Positions 1 through 8,870 of a stretch of 64,000 nucleotides of DNA are shown here, piece by piece; within the stretch, counting starts at the first letter, position 1, and each line of letters begins with the position of its first letter. The stretch lies in the NCBI RefSeq assembly GCF_001653715.1, contig NZ_LWHQ01000064.1:24246-88245 (forward strand), read 5' to 3'. Under the pieces are notes generated by a model, which was not told the DNA's origin, searched no databases, and was given only the letters and a program-made list of their open reading frames with translations. The position numbers and the translations under genes are program-made. This stretch comes from Methylobacterium platani (GTDB taxonomy: Bacteria > Pseudomonadota > Alphaproteobacteria > Rhizobiales > Beijerinckiaceae).

Positions 1-692
1 TGGGCCTCGACCTGCTCGACCTGTTCACCGGCCTCGTCGCGCAGCCGGATCGCTGCCGCGCGGTCGTCCTCACGGGCGCGGGCCCGAAGGCGTTCTGCGC
101 CGGCGGCGACCTCAAGGAGCGTCACGGCATGACCGACGCGGCCTGGCAGGCGCAGCACCTGATCTTCGAGCGGATGGTGCGGGCGCTGATCGAGTGCCCG
201 GTGCCGGTCGTGGCCGCCGTGAACGGCGCGGCCTATGGCGGGGGATGCGAGATCGCGCTCGCCTGCGACTTCATCTACGCGGTGCCCGGCGCACGGTTCG
301 CGCTGACCGAGGTGACGCTCGGCATCATGCCGGGTGCCGGCGGGACGCAGACCCTGCCCCGCGCGGTCGGCGAGCGCCGCGCCAAGGAGCTGCTCCTGAC
401 CGGCCGGCCGTTCTCGGCCGGGGAGGCGGCCGCCTGGGGGATGGTCAACCGCCTGTGCGAGCCCGATGCCCTCGTCGCCGACGCGGTCGCCACCGCCGCC
501 GCCATCGCGGCGAACGCCCCGATCGCGGTCGCCCAGGCCAAGCGCGCGCTGCATCACGGGCTGGGGATGAGCCTCGCCGACGGCATGCTGTTCGAGGTCG
601 AGGCGTACAACCGCATGGTCCCGACCGAGGATCGTCGCGAAGGGGTCCGGGCCTTCAACGAGAAACGCCGGCCCGTCTTCGTCGGACGGTGA
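1..692 (+). CDS. Enoyl-CoA hydratase/isomerase family protein (5' truncated)
   Basis: The reading frame is open from the first bases of the window, so the N-terminus lies outside it; the ATG at 129 is internal. The crotonase-fold oxyanion-hole motif FCAGGDLKER is at 105-134, upstream of that ATG, and the second motif AAVNGAAYGGGCEIALACD follows, then the LGIMPGAGGTQTLPR segment with the usual active-site glycines. The C-terminus (ending FNEKRRPVFVGR) is typical of the family. The expected activity is hydration or isomerisation of an enoyl-CoA in acid degradation; the substrate cannot be read from sequence. It converges on the GMC oxidoreductase, with 25 bp between the stop codons. Confidence 0.93.
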   Translation, partial: GLDLLDLFTGLVAQPDRCRAVVLTGAGPKAFCAGGDLKERHGMTDAAWQAQHLIFERMVRALIECPVPVVAAVNGAAYGGGCEIALACDFIYAVPGARFALTEVTLGIMPGAGGTQTLPRAVGERRAKELLLTGRPFSAGEAAAWGMVNRLCEPDALVADAVATAAAIAANAPIAVAQAKRALHHGLGMSLADGMLFEVEAYNRMVPTEDRREGVRAFNEKRRPVFVGR

Positions 693-717
693 GGCGTCGC
701 CTTGGTCGAACCACGAC

Positions 718-2436
718 CTAACCGTAGGACGCCGCCCCGTCCCGCCGGATCAGGTCGGCGACGCGCTCGGCCATCATCACGGTCGGGATGTTGGTGTTGG
801 CCCGCGGGATCGTCGGCATCAGGGAGGCGTCGCAGACGCTCAAGGCCTCGACGCCGCGCACCCGGGCGAGCCCGTCGCAGACGCTCATCGGGTCGTCGGC
901 CGCGCCCATGCGGCAGGTGCCCGACGGATGCCAGGTGCCGCCGACCTCCGCCGACACGAAGGCGGCGAGCGCCCGCTCGTCGGCGAGCAGGCGGTCGAGG
1001 GTGACGCCTTGCGTGACGAGGCCGTGGATCAGCGCCGCCCGGGCCGGGCCGGCGAGGTCGAGGAGGCCCGACAGGATCCCGCGCTGCGCCGCCGGCCAGG
1101 GTTTGGGCGCCGCCGCCCGGGCGACCCGGGGCGAATAGCTCGCCGGGAAGACCGGGCCGCGCACGGCCGCGAGGGCCGGATCGCGCAGGGCCCGGGCGCC
1201 GCGGCGGACCGCATCCATCAGCCGGGCGTGGTCGCGGGGGTCGGACAGCATGCGGAAATCGACCTGCGGCTCGCTCCGCGGATCGGGCGAGGCCAGGACC
1301 ACCTCGCCGCGCGAATACGACGTGTTGACCCAGAAGAAGATCCCGCCGATCCGCTCGCCGACGCTGTGCCAGCCCGTCCGCGACAGGATCGCGCCGTGCA
1401 TGTCGCCCGGCGGCGTGCCGGGCAGGCCCGAGGAGTAGCGCAGGATCGCCTGCTCGTGGTGCTCGCCCCGGTCGCGGACCCGGCCGGCGCGGGTGAGGTA
1501 GGCTGAGACCGCGATCGAGGGATGCTCCATCAGGTTGCGGCCGACGCCCGGCCGGTCGGCGATCACCGGCACGCCGTGCCGGCCCAGGGCCGCCCCGGGG
1601 CCGACGCCGCTGCGCATGAGGAGGGCCGGGCTGTGGATCGCGCCCGCCGCCACCACGACGCGGTCGGCCGGGATCGTCTCCGACGGACCGCCGGCGAGCG
1701 GCGCGACCGCGGCGCCGACCGCCCGCCGGCCCTCGAACAGCACGCGCTCGGCCAGGAGGCCGGTGCGCACCACGAGGTTCGCCCGCGCCCGCACCGCCGG
1801 GGTGAGGTAGGCCACCGAGACCGGCACCCGCTCGCCCTCGTCCGAGATCGCGGTCGTGCCGGCATAGACCCCGTCGCGCCAGGGGCCGTTCTGGTCGGCC
1901 CCGGCCGGGTACCCTTGGGCGACGAGCGCCCGCATCGTGGCGGCGACGAAGGGCGAGAGCCGGTCCGGCGCGGCGCGGCGGATCGGCAGCGGGCCGTCGC
2001 GGCCGTGCAGCGGCCCGTCGTGATCGCGGTCGGATTCGAGCTTGCGGAAGTAGGGCAGGCAGGCCTCCCACGACCAGCCCTCGGCGCCGAGCGCGCCCCA
2101 TGCGTCGTAATCGCCGGGCGCGCCGCGATTGGCCATCATGGCGTTGATCGCCGAGCCGCCGCCGAGGCGGCGCGCCTGCTCGTAAGCCCGCGGCGCCGGC
2201 GCCTCCGGGCGGTTGCCGGCCGGCGCCCCCATCCGGGCGGTCAGCGCCGGCCAGATGTTGCGCGGGTCGAGATAGGCCCGGCCGGGATAGCGGCTGCGGA
2301 TCTCCGGCGGCATCGCGGCCGCGGTCAGGTCGTCGCCCGCCTCGACCAGGGTGACGCGGAACGACGGCTCCTCCGAGAGCCGCGCGGCGAGCACGCAGCC
2401 GGCCGAGCCGCCGCCGAGGATCAGGATCCTGGTCAC
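718..2436 (-). CDS. GMC-family FAD oxidoreductase (choline dehydrogenase-like)
   Basis: A 572-aa protein of normal family length. The N-terminal Rossmann FAD site reads ILGGGSAGCVLAARLSE. The GMC signature region RRLGGGSAINAMMANRG is near residue 95, and the catalytic His-containing motif WHPSGTCRMG lies near the C-terminus. It probably oxidises an alcohol, or an amine-alcohol such as choline, in the cytoplasm or at the membrane; the substrate is not determined. Its start overlaps the stop of the upstream permease gene by 4 bp, so it is probably the last gene of the minus-strand transporter operon and acts on the imported compound or its product. Confidence 0.93.
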   Translation of the reverse strand: MTRILILGGGSAGCVLAARLSEEPSFRVTLVEAGDDLTAAAMPPEIRSRYPGRAYLDPRNIWPALTARMGAPAGNRPEAPAPRAYEQARRLGGGSAINAMMANRGAPGDYDAWGALGAEGWSWEACLPYFRKLESDRDHDGPLHGRDGPLPIRRAAPDRLSPFVAATMRALVAQGYPAGADQNGPWRDGVYAGTTAISDEGERVPVSVAYLTPAVRARANLVVRTGLLAERVLFEGRRAVGAAVAPLAGGPSETIPADRVVVAAGAIHSPALLMRSGVGPGAALGRHGVPVIADRPGVGRNLMEHPSIAVSAYLTRAGRVRDRGEHHEQAILRYSSGLPGTPPGDMHGAILSRTGWHSVGERIGGIFFWVNTSYSRGEVVLASPDPRSEPQVDFRMLSDPRDHARLMDAVRRGARALRDPALAAVRGPVFPASYSPRVARAAAPKPWPAAQRGILSGLLDLAGPARAALIHGLVTQGVTLDRLLADERALAAFVSAEVGGTWHPSGTCRMGAADDPMSVCDGLARVRGVEALSVCDASLMPTIPRANTNIPTVMMAERVADLIRRDGAASYG

Positions 2437-3227
2437 GGGGCGTTGCGCGCCTTGCGGGCGCTCAGGCTCGCCGCCACCACGACGATCAGCGAGGCCGCGG
2501 TGAGGAGCGAGGAGATCGCCGCGATGGTCGGGTCGATCTCGTCGCGGAGCGCCGTGAACATCCGCTTCGTCAGGGTCTGGTTCTGGCCGCCGGCGATGAA
2601 GATCGCCACCACGGTCTCGTCGAGGGCCGAGATGAAGGCGAACAGCGCGCCCGAGACCACGCTCGGCCGGATCTGCGGCAGGGTGACGGCGAGGAAGGCG
2701 CGCAGGCGGTTCATGCCGAGGCTGCGCGCCACCATCTCCTGCGTCGGGTCGAAGCCGCGCAGGCCCGCCAGCACCGCGGTGACGACGTAGGGCGTGGCGA
2801 GCATCACGTTGGCGAGCACCAGCCCCGGCAGGGTGGCGAGCAGCCCGGTCTTCGCGAAGACGAAGAACACCCCGATCCCAGTGATGACGATCGGCACGAC
2901 GAGCGGCAGGAGCAGGATCACCGTGAGGCTGCGGGCGAGCCGCGACCCGCTCATGCTGAGCGCGTAGGCCGCCGCGGTGCCGATCAGCGTCGCGCCGAGG
3001 GCGGTCGCGAGCGCCACCCCGAGGCTGACCCGCGCCGCCTGCATCCAGGCCGGGTTGCCGAAGAACGCCTCGTACCAGCGCAAGGAATAGCCCGGCGGCG
3101 GGAAGGTGAGGAACCGGGCGTTCGAGAACGACATCGGCACCACGATCAGGATCGGCAGCACCAGGAACAGCAGCACCAGGCCGACGAGGAGGCCGAGGGC
3201 GAGGCGGGGGGCGAGCGAGGCCGGCAT
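2433..3227 (-). CDS. ABC transporter permease, spermidine/putrescine (PotC) type
   Basis: A 264-aa integral membrane protein with about six hydrophobic segments, the first being LGLLVGLVLLFLVLPILIVV. It contains a binding-protein-dependent transport permease loop around residues 165-195 (MVARSLGMNRLRAFLAVTLP). Gene order and length match the second permease (PotC role) of polyamine-type ABC importers. It starts one base after the stop of the other permease, and its last codons overlap the GMC oxidoreductase start. With its partner it should form the inner-membrane channel energised by the ATPase at 7634-8758. Confidence 0.92.
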   Translation of the reverse strand: MPASLAPRLALGLLVGLVLLFLVLPILIVVPMSFSNARFLTFPPPGYSLRWYEAFFGNPAWMQAARVSLGVALATALGATLIGTAAAYALSMSGSRLARSLTVILLLPLVVPIVITGIGVFFVFAKTGLLATLPGLVLANVMLATPYVVTAVLAGLRGFDPTQEMVARSLGMNRLRAFLAVTLPQIRPSVVSGALFAFISALDETVVAIFIAGGQNQTLTKRMFTALRDEIDPTIAAISSLLTAASLIVVVAASLSARKARNAP

Positions 3228-3228
3228 G

Positions 3229-4098
3229 TCAGCGCGCTCCCATGATGCGCTCGAAGGGGACGACCCGGGAGGCGAGCCAGAACAGGACGGCCACGCACAC
3301 CAGCAGTACGACCCCGATGGCGCTCGCCGCGCCCCACTGGTTGTAGATCTCGACGTTGCGGCTCACCAGCATCGACACCATGAAGGTGCGCCCGCCGCCC
3401 AAGAGCTCCGGCGTGATGTAGAAGCCGAGCGCCAGCACGAAGACCAGCACCGTGCCGGCGACGACGCCCGGCATCGACAGCGGCAGGAACACCCGCAGGA
3501 AGACGTGGAGGGGCCCGCCGCCGAGGCTGGCGCCGGCGAGCATCAGGTCGCGGGGGATGCGCTGCATCGTGGCGTAGAGCGGCAGCACCATGAACGGCAG
3601 GAGGATGTGCAGGGTGGCGAGCACCGTGCCGAACTCGTTGTTGATGAGCGCGACCGGCTGGTCGGTGAGGCCGAGGCCCTGGAGCATCGCGTTCACGAGG
3701 CCGCGGCGCTGCAGCAGCACCATCCAGGCATAGGCGCGCACCAGCACGCTGGTCCAGAACGGCAGGATCACCATCCCGAGCACCACCACGCTCCAGCGCC
3801 GGGGCAGGGTCGCGGCCGCGTAGGCGACCGGGTAGCCCAGCAGCAGCGCCAGCACCGTCACGGTGAGCGCGATGCGGAAGGTGAGCAGGAAGCTGCGCCA
3901 GTAGATGTCCTCGGTGAGGAAGCGCCGGTAATGCTCCAGGGTGAACGCCCCGTCGGTGGTGACCGACTGCACGGCGAGCCAGGCGAGCGGCACCACGAGG
4001 AGCGCCGCGACGACCGCGAGGGCGGGGGAGATGAGGGCGAGGACGAGGAGCCGCTCGCGCCGCTCGTGCCGCCGCAGGGCGGGGCTGGATGGTGTCAT
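3229..4098 (-). CDS. ABC transporter permease, spermidine/putrescine (PotB) type
   Basis: A 289-aa membrane protein with an N-terminal basic stretch (RRHERRERLLVL) and then about six transmembrane segments. The conserved cytoplasmic permease loop lies around LMLAGASLGGGPLHVFLRV. It is a typical first permease (PotB role) of a polyamine-type importer, paired with the downstream permease with one intervening base. About 390 bp separate it from the binding-protein gene. That gap holds a large palindromic element, so transcription through the operon may be attenuated there. Confidence 0.92.
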   Translation of the reverse strand: MTPSSPALRRHERRERLLVLALISPALAVVAALLVVPLAWLAVQSVTTDGAFTLEHYRRFLTEDIYWRSFLLTFRIALTVTVLALLLGYPVAYAAATLPRRWSVVVLGMVILPFWTSVLVRAYAWMVLLQRRGLVNAMLQGLGLTDQPVALINNEFGTVLATLHILLPFMVLPLYATMQRIPRDLMLAGASLGGGPLHVFLRVFLPLSMPGVVAGTVLVFVLALGFYITPELLGGGRTFMVSMLVSRNVEIYNQWGAASAIGVVLLVCVAVLFWLASRVVPFERIMGAR

Positions 4099-4211
4099 GG
4101 CGGGGGTGTCCGGGACGGATGTCGGCGGGACGAGGATGGCGCGAGAGGCGCTGCCGCAAATCTTTCCGCCTCTGCGCGGGGCTGTCCATGAAGAGAAAAG
4201 GCGCGGGTTTC

Positions 4212-4415
4212 CCCCTCTCCCCGCGGGCGGGGAGAGGCCTGAGCTCCGAAGGGGCTCAGGGAGCCGCGAACCGCAGGTTCGCCGCGAGGGTGAGGGGGGG
4301 GGTCCGGAGGAGCCTCACTCGTCGAGACCCCCTCACCCTCGCTCCGGCTCCGCCTCCGCTAGCTCCGTCGACGACAAGGTCGCCGGAGCCCTCTCCCCGC
4401 CCGCGGGGAGAGGGG
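4212..4415. repeat. Nested palindromic intergenic element (MITE/REP-like)
   Basis: The 4099-4490 gap has no convincing gene. It holds a 204-bp palindromic element whose outer arms, 4212-4237 and 4390-4415, are perfect 26-bp inverted repeats. Each arm is itself nearly palindromic (CTCTCCCCGC against GCGGGGAGAG). Inside is a second pair of 15-bp arms at 4283-4297 and 4328-4342 (GCGAGGGTGAGGGGG and its complement). The element lies between the transporter binding-protein gene and the permease genes, so RNA made from it would fold strongly. Its core (CCGGAGGAG followed by CTCA) recurs at 11679-11723. Mobility is inferred, not seen. Confidence 0.8.
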
Positions 4416-4490
4416 ATTTCCCTGCGCTTTTCTTTCTCCGGATAGTCCTGTCTTCTGAGGGGGAGGGTTACCAGCGGCAGCGTCCCCCCC

Positions 4491-5531
4491 TCACTTCCTC
4501 TGCACGAACTCCGCCCAGCGCTTGAGCGCCGCGTCACCCGCGTCCGAGGTCCACCACTCGGCCGAGAGCACCGCCTGCTTCCTGGCGTTCTCCGGGGAAC
4601 TCGGCAGCTTGGCCGCCAGCGAGGCCGGGATGATGCCGGTGTCGAAGGCCGCCGGGTTGCCGGGGCCGTAGGGAATGTTGAGCGGCAGGTTGGCCTGGAG
4701 CTTCGGGTCGATCGCCTCGTTGACGAACTTCACGGCGGTGGCGAGGTTCGGGGCGTTCTTCAGGATGCAGAGCGAGGTGTTCTGCAGGATGCCCTGGTTG
4801 TAGGTGTAGTCGGCATCCGCGCCGGCCTCCATCACCGCGGAGACGCGGCCGTTCCAGATCATCTCCATGTCGACCTCGCCGCCCTGGATCAGCAGGGCCG
4901 ACTGGCCGCCGGAGGTCCACCAGACCGAGATATGCGGCTTGATCGCCTCGAGCTTGCGGAAGGCGCGGTCGACGTCGAGGGGATACAGCTTGTCGGGGGC
5001 GACGCCGTCGGCCATCAGCGCGGCTTCGAGGGTGGCGAAGGGATGGTTGCGCAAGGCCCGGGCGCCCGGGAACTTCTTCACGTCCCAGAAATCGGCCCAG
5101 CTCTGCGGCGGGTTCTTGCCGTACTTGGACTTGCTGTAGGCGAGCACGCTCGAATAGAACTCGTAGGGCACCGAGTAGTCGGTCTTGTAGATCGCCGGGA
5201 TCGCGGCGGCGTTCGGGATCTTCGAAAAGTCGAGCTTCTCGATCAGCCCGGCCTTGCCGCCGCGCACGCAATCCTGGGTCGGGGTGTCGACGACGTCCCA
5301 GGTCGGCTTGCCGGTCGCTCCCTGCGTGCGGATCACCGGCCAGGCATCGGGGGCGCTGTCCTGGTTGATGGTGATGCCGAGCGCCTTGGCGGCCGGATCG
5401 AGGATCGCCTTGGTCTGGGCCTGCTGGTAGGCGCCGCCCTGCGACACGAAGGTGACCTGCTCGGCGGCCAGGGCCGGGCCGCCCGCCCCGAGGAGGCAGG
5501 CCAGGACGGTGGTTCTGATGAGCGACGCCAT
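4491..5531 (-). CDS. Periplasmic substrate-binding protein of polyamine-type ABC transporter
   Basis: A 346-aa protein with a clear Sec signal peptide (MASLIRTTVLACLLGAGGPALA, cleavage after ALA). The mature region resembles PotD/PotF-type extracellular solute-binding proteins: VTFVSQGGAYQQAQTKA near the start, WDVVDTPTQDCVRGGKAGL, a Trp-rich central segment and a C-terminal KRWAEFVQRK. It should capture the substrate in the periplasm and deliver it to the two permeases. Polyamines, related amines and opine-like compounds are all possible ligands. It is preceded by the FAD oxidoreductase gene, with a 30-bp gap. Confidence 0.92.
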   Translation of the reverse strand: MASLIRTTVLACLLGAGGPALAAEQVTFVSQGGAYQQAQTKAILDPAAKALGITINQDSAPDAWPVIRTQGATGKPTWDVVDTPTQDCVRGGKAGLIEKLDFSKIPNAAAIPAIYKTDYSVPYEFYSSVLAYSKSKYGKNPPQSWADFWDVKKFPGARALRNHPFATLEAALMADGVAPDKLYPLDVDRAFRKLEAIKPHISVWWTSGGQSALLIQGGEVDMEMIWNGRVSAVMEAGADADYTYNQGILQNTSLCILKNAPNLATAVKFVNEAIDPKLQANLPLNIPYGPGNPAAFDTGIIPASLAAKLPSSPENARKQAVLSAEWWTSDAGDAALKRWAEFVQRK

Positions 5532-5561
5532 CTCGACTTCCCCTCTGTTGTCGCCGGCCGC

Positions 5562-6863
5562 CTATCGGCCGATCGCGTCCAGGAATTGGTACCAGCCGGC
5601 GACGAGCCGGATCACCGGCTCGCGCAAGCCGTAGAACGGGACCGGCTGGAAGCCGCCGGCACCCAGCAGCGCCACGTCCGGGCGCTCGCCGAGGGCGAAC
5701 GCGGCCGCGAGGCCGCCGAGGTGGCTCGACATCGCGACCCCGGCGCCGTTGTAGCCCATGGCGAAGCTGACGCGGTCGTCGAGCCGGCCGACATGCGGCA
5801 GCGCGTCCAGCGTCATGCCGACGAGGCCCGACCAGCGATAGGCGACGGCCGTGTCGGCCAGCGCCGGGAAGGTGCGCACCATCGCCCGCCGCAAGGTGGC
5901 GAAGGCGGCCTCGGAATCGGCGCGCCCGAAGGCGCCGCGGCCGCCGAACACCATCCGGTCGTCGACCATGCGGAACCAGCGCATCATCCGCCGGGTCTCG
6001 ACGTAGATCCGCCGGCTCGGCAGGATCGCGGCCTTGAGATTGTCGGAGAGCGGCTCGGTGGCGAGGATCGCGCTGCGGAACGGGATCAGGCGGGTGCGCA
6101 AGGGTTCGCCCGCCCCGGTGAGGTCGGTGTAGCCGTTCGTCGCCACGATCACCTGGCGCGCCCGCACCGAGCCGCCCGGCGTCTCGACCCGGATGCCGCC
6201 CGCCTCGCGGTGGAAGCGGGTGGCGGGGCTTGCCTCGTGGATCGCGAGGCCCTTGCCCGCGACCGCCCGGGCGAGGCCGCGGGCGTAGTTGAGCGGCTGC
6301 AGGCCGCCGGCCTTCGTCGAGAGCACGCCGCCGACGAAATCCTGCGAGCCGGTCTCGGCCGCCACCGCCTCGCGGGACAGGACCGAGACGGAGGCGTCGC
6401 CCATCGCCCGGCGCATCCACTCCATGTCGGCGACGGTGGCGGCCAGGGTGGCGGGGGTGTGGGCGCATTTGAGCTGGCCGACCCGGGCGTAGTTGGCCTC
6501 CGCGATGCCGTGCTCGGAAATCAGCCGCTCCAGGGTCTCGACCGAGTCGTACGCGATGGCGTGCATGCGCTTGGCCACCGCGATGCCGTGCCGGCCCGCG
6601 ATCGCCTGGAACGACGGGCGGTACTTCGCCGAGACCACGCCGCCGTTGCGCCCGCTGGCGCCCCAGCCGATGGCGCTGGCCTCCAGCACCACGGCCCGCT
6701 CGCCGCGCGCGGCGAGCGCGAGCGCCGCCGAGAGGCCGGTATAGCCGCCGCCGACGATCGCGACGTCGGCCTGGACGTCGCGATCGAGCGGCCCGAAGCG
6801 TCCGGCCGGCACCGCGCCGGCGGCCCAGAGCGAGGCGACCGGTGGCTTCGGGAAGGCGTCCAT
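5562..6863 (-). CDS. DAO-family FAD-dependent oxidoreductase (PuuB-like)
   Basis: A 433-aa protein starting MDAFPKPPVASLW. The frame is open further upstream, but that extension is low-complexity and lies inside the neighbouring HAD gene, so the ATG at 6863 is preferred. The dinucleotide-binding site DVAIVGGGYTGLSAALALA and the ASGRNGG segment place it with gamma-glutamylputrescine oxidase-like and glycine-oxidase-like enzymes. It probably oxidatively deaminates the imported amine. It starts 2 bp after the stop of the HAD gene and lies directly before the binding-protein gene, which supports a shared operon. Confidence 0.9.
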   Translation of the reverse strand: MDAFPKPPVASLWAAGAVPAGRFGPLDRDVQADVAIVGGGYTGLSAALALAARGERAVVLEASAIGWGASGRNGGVVSAKYRPSFQAIAGRHGIAVAKRMHAIAYDSVETLERLISEHGIAEANYARVGQLKCAHTPATLAATVADMEWMRRAMGDASVSVLSREAVAAETGSQDFVGGVLSTKAGGLQPLNYARGLARAVAGKGLAIHEASPATRFHREAGGIRVETPGGSVRARQVIVATNGYTDLTGAGEPLRTRLIPFRSAILATEPLSDNLKAAILPSRRIYVETRRMMRWFRMVDDRMVFGGRGAFGRADSEAAFATLRRAMVRTFPALADTAVAYRWSGLVGMTLDALPHVGRLDDRVSFAMGYNGAGVAMSSHLGGLAAAFALGERPDVALLGAGGFQPVPFYGLREPVIRLVAGWYQFLDAIGR

Positions 6864-6865
6864 GG

Positions 6866-7600
6866 TCAGGCCGCCTGCCGGGCGGCGGCCGCGAAGGCCG
6901 CGTCGGCGGCGTCGGCGAGCTTTTCCAGCGTCGGGAAGTGGTAGTCGGGCGTCGTCAGCCGCGCGGGCTCGGGCGTGCCGCCGAAGCCGTCGAGGCCCTG
7001 GCGGCGCTCGATCCAGCACACGGTGTAGCCGAGGTCCCGGGCGACGCCGATGTCGTGGTACTGGCTCTGGGCGACGTGGAGCATGTCGCTCTGCTTGTAG
7101 CCGAGCGCCGATTGCCGGCCGCGGTTGAAGGCGAAGAATTGCGGGTTGGGCTTGGCGACGCCGGTATCGTCGTAGGTGACGCTGTCGTGGAACGGCATCC
7201 CGAGGGTGTGGGCGTAGAACGAGAAGGCCGAGCGGTCGGCGTTGGTCATCGCGACGAGGCGGTAATGCTTGCGCAGGCGCTTCAGGGCGGCCACCGAATC
7301 CGCGAAGGCCGGCCAGCGCAGCACCGAGAGCTGGAAGGCGTCGGCATCGGCGTCCGAGTTCGGGAAGCCGAGTTCCCGGGCGACGTGGCGGTAGACGTCG
7401 GCGAAGACCTCGCTCGAGCGCTCGTAGTTGAGCTCGCGGCCCTTGAGGTAGGAGGCGAAGATCGTCGCGTCGCTCAACTCCTCCCTGCTGCGGCCCGAGA
7501 CGGCGCGCAGGTGGTCGAGGATGCCCTTCTCGAAGTCGATCAGGGTGCCGACGACGTCGAAGGTGAGGACCTTGAAGCTGTCGAGTGCGGGGGCGGGCAT
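6866..7600 (-). CDS. HAD hydrolase, haloacid dehalogenase type II family
   Basis: A 244-aa HAD-superfamily protein. Motif I is FDVVGTLID, with Asp15 as the predicted nucleophile. The motif II region is VAMTNADRSAF, the motif III Lys is in AKPNPQFFAF, and the acidic motif IV is in SQYHDIGVARDLG. The family includes 2-haloacid dehalogenases, but many members in transporter operons are phosphatases or have unknown substrates, so dehalogenase activity should not be assumed. It lies between the ATPase gene (33-bp gap) and the FAD oxidoreductase. Confidence 0.88.
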   Translation of the reverse strand: MPAPALDSFKVLTFDVVGTLIDFEKGILDHLRAVSGRSREELSDATIFASYLKGRELNYERSSEVFADVYRHVARELGFPNSDADADAFQLSVLRWPAFADSVAALKRLRKHYRLVAMTNADRSAFSFYAHTLGMPFHDSVTYDDTGVAKPNPQFFAFNRGRQSALGYKQSDMLHVAQSQYHDIGVARDLGYTVCWIERRQGLDGFGGTPEPARLTTPDYHFPTLEKLADAADAAFAAAARQAA

Positions 7601-7633
7601 GGGACGTCCTTTCGGAGGGCGAGGAGGGGAGGG

Positions 7634-8758
7634 TCAGGCGGGCTCCGCCGGGACGACGATCGTGTCCTGCGGGTGGAGGAGGGCAGTGAGGACGCCGCCG
7701 GGGGCGGGAATCGCGAGGCGCCCGGCATGGTGGGCCGGCTGGCGCAGCGAGATCTCCGGCCCGTCGTCGAGGGCGACGAACACCCGCAGGCTCTCGCCCT
7801 GGTAGACGATGTCGGTCACCCGGCCCGTCAGGCGGTTGTAGCCGTCGGGGACGGCCTCGCCCGCGACGATCAGCTTCTCGGTCTGGATCGCCAGCAACAG
7901 GGCCTCGCCCGCCGGCAGGGGCCGGGCGCTGCGCAGGGTGGCGGACCCGAGCGCGACGGCGTCGGCACCGGCGCGGGTCACCGGCACCAGGGTCGATTCG
8001 CCGATGAAGCTCGCCACGAAGGCGCTCATCGGCCGGTCGTGCAGGCGCTCGGGCGTGTCGACCTGGGCAAGCCGCCCGCCGCGCAGGATGGCGATGCGGT
8101 CGCTCATCGTCAGCGCCTCGCGCTGGTCGTGGGTGACGTAGATGATGGTGGCCTCGAGCTGCCGGTGCAGGCGCCGCAGCTCGATCTGCATCGTCTCGCG
8201 CAGTTGCTTGTCGAGGGCCGAGAGCGGCTCGTCCATCAGGATCAGCCGCGGCCGGAACACGATGGCGCGGGCGAGCGCCACGCGCTGGCGCTGGCCGCCG
8301 GAGAGCTGCGAGATCGCCCGGTTCTCGTAGCCGGCGAGCTCGACCATCGCCAGCGCCTCCGCCACCCGCGTCCCCCAGGAGGCCTTCGGCTCGCGCCGGG
8401 CCCGCAGCGGGAAGGCGACGTTCTCCGCGACGGTGAGGTGCGGGAACAGGGCGTAGTTCTGGAACACGACCCCGATGTCGCGCTTGTGGGGCGGCACGAA
8501 GGTCATGTCGACCTCGCCGACATGCACGCTGCCGGAGGAGGGCACGGTGAAGCCGCCGAGGATGCCGAGCAGCGTGGTCTTGCCGGAGCCCGACGGCCCG
8601 AGGAGCGACAGGAACTCGCCGGGCGCGACCTCGAGGGAGACGTCGTCGAGGGCCGTGAAGGCCCCGTAGCGCCGGGTCGCGTTGCGGATCGACACCCCGA
8701 CGCTGCCGCCGGCGAGCGCTCCGCCGCTCACGCCCGACTTCGATCCCGCTGCCGCCAT
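7634..8758 (-). CDS. ABC transporter ATP-binding protein, polyamine (PotA) type
   Basis: A 374-aa protein. Walker A is GPSGSGKTT, the signature is LSGGQRQR and Walker B is LILMDEPLSALD, followed by the His-loop segment YVTHDQREAL. The C-terminal 120 residues form a TOBE-like regulatory domain, as in PotA. The start at MAAAGSKSG (8758) is the first ATG of the conserved region; the frame stays open upstream but without ABC homology. This should be the motor of the importer encoded downstream. It is the first gene after lysR, separated from it by 104 bp that hold a palindrome. Confidence 0.92.
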   Translation of the reverse strand: MAAAGSKSGVSGGALAGGSVGVSIRNATRRYGAFTALDDVSLEVAPGEFLSLLGPSGSGKTTLLGILGGFTVPSSGSVHVGEVDMTFVPPHKRDIGVVFQNYALFPHLTVAENVAFPLRARREPKASWGTRVAEALAMVELAGYENRAISQLSGGQRQRVALARAIVFRPRLILMDEPLSALDKQLRETMQIELRRLHRQLEATIIYVTHDQREALTMSDRIAILRGGRLAQVDTPERLHDRPMSAFVASFIGESTLVPVTRAGADAVALGSATLRSARPLPAGEALLLAIQTEKLIVAGEAVPDGYNRLTGRVTDIVYQGESLRVFVALDDGPEISLRQPAHHAGRLAIPAPGGVLTALLHPQDTIVVPAEPA

Positions 8759-8847
8759 CGTGGGGTGCCGCCTTCGCGTCCGCTGCCGTCGATGGACCGG
8801 ATGCTCACAAAAGCGGTGCCCTGGTTCAATGTCGAAAGAATCCGCCG

Positions 8848-8870
8848 GGTCATAACTCCAGGTTATGACC
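8848..8870. promoter_or_regulatory. Perfect palindrome at lysR 3' end, candidate LysR operator
   Basis: A 9-bp perfect inverted repeat, GGTCATAAC, then TCCAG, then GTTATGACC. The ATAAC-N5-GTTAT core fits the dyad pattern described for LysR-type regulator sites. It overlaps the stop codon of the LysR gene and sits about 90 bp upstream of the ATPase start, in the direction of transcription. It could therefore control the transporter operon. Alternatively it is a small hairpin ending the lysR transcript, although no U-tract follows. Confidence 0.5.
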
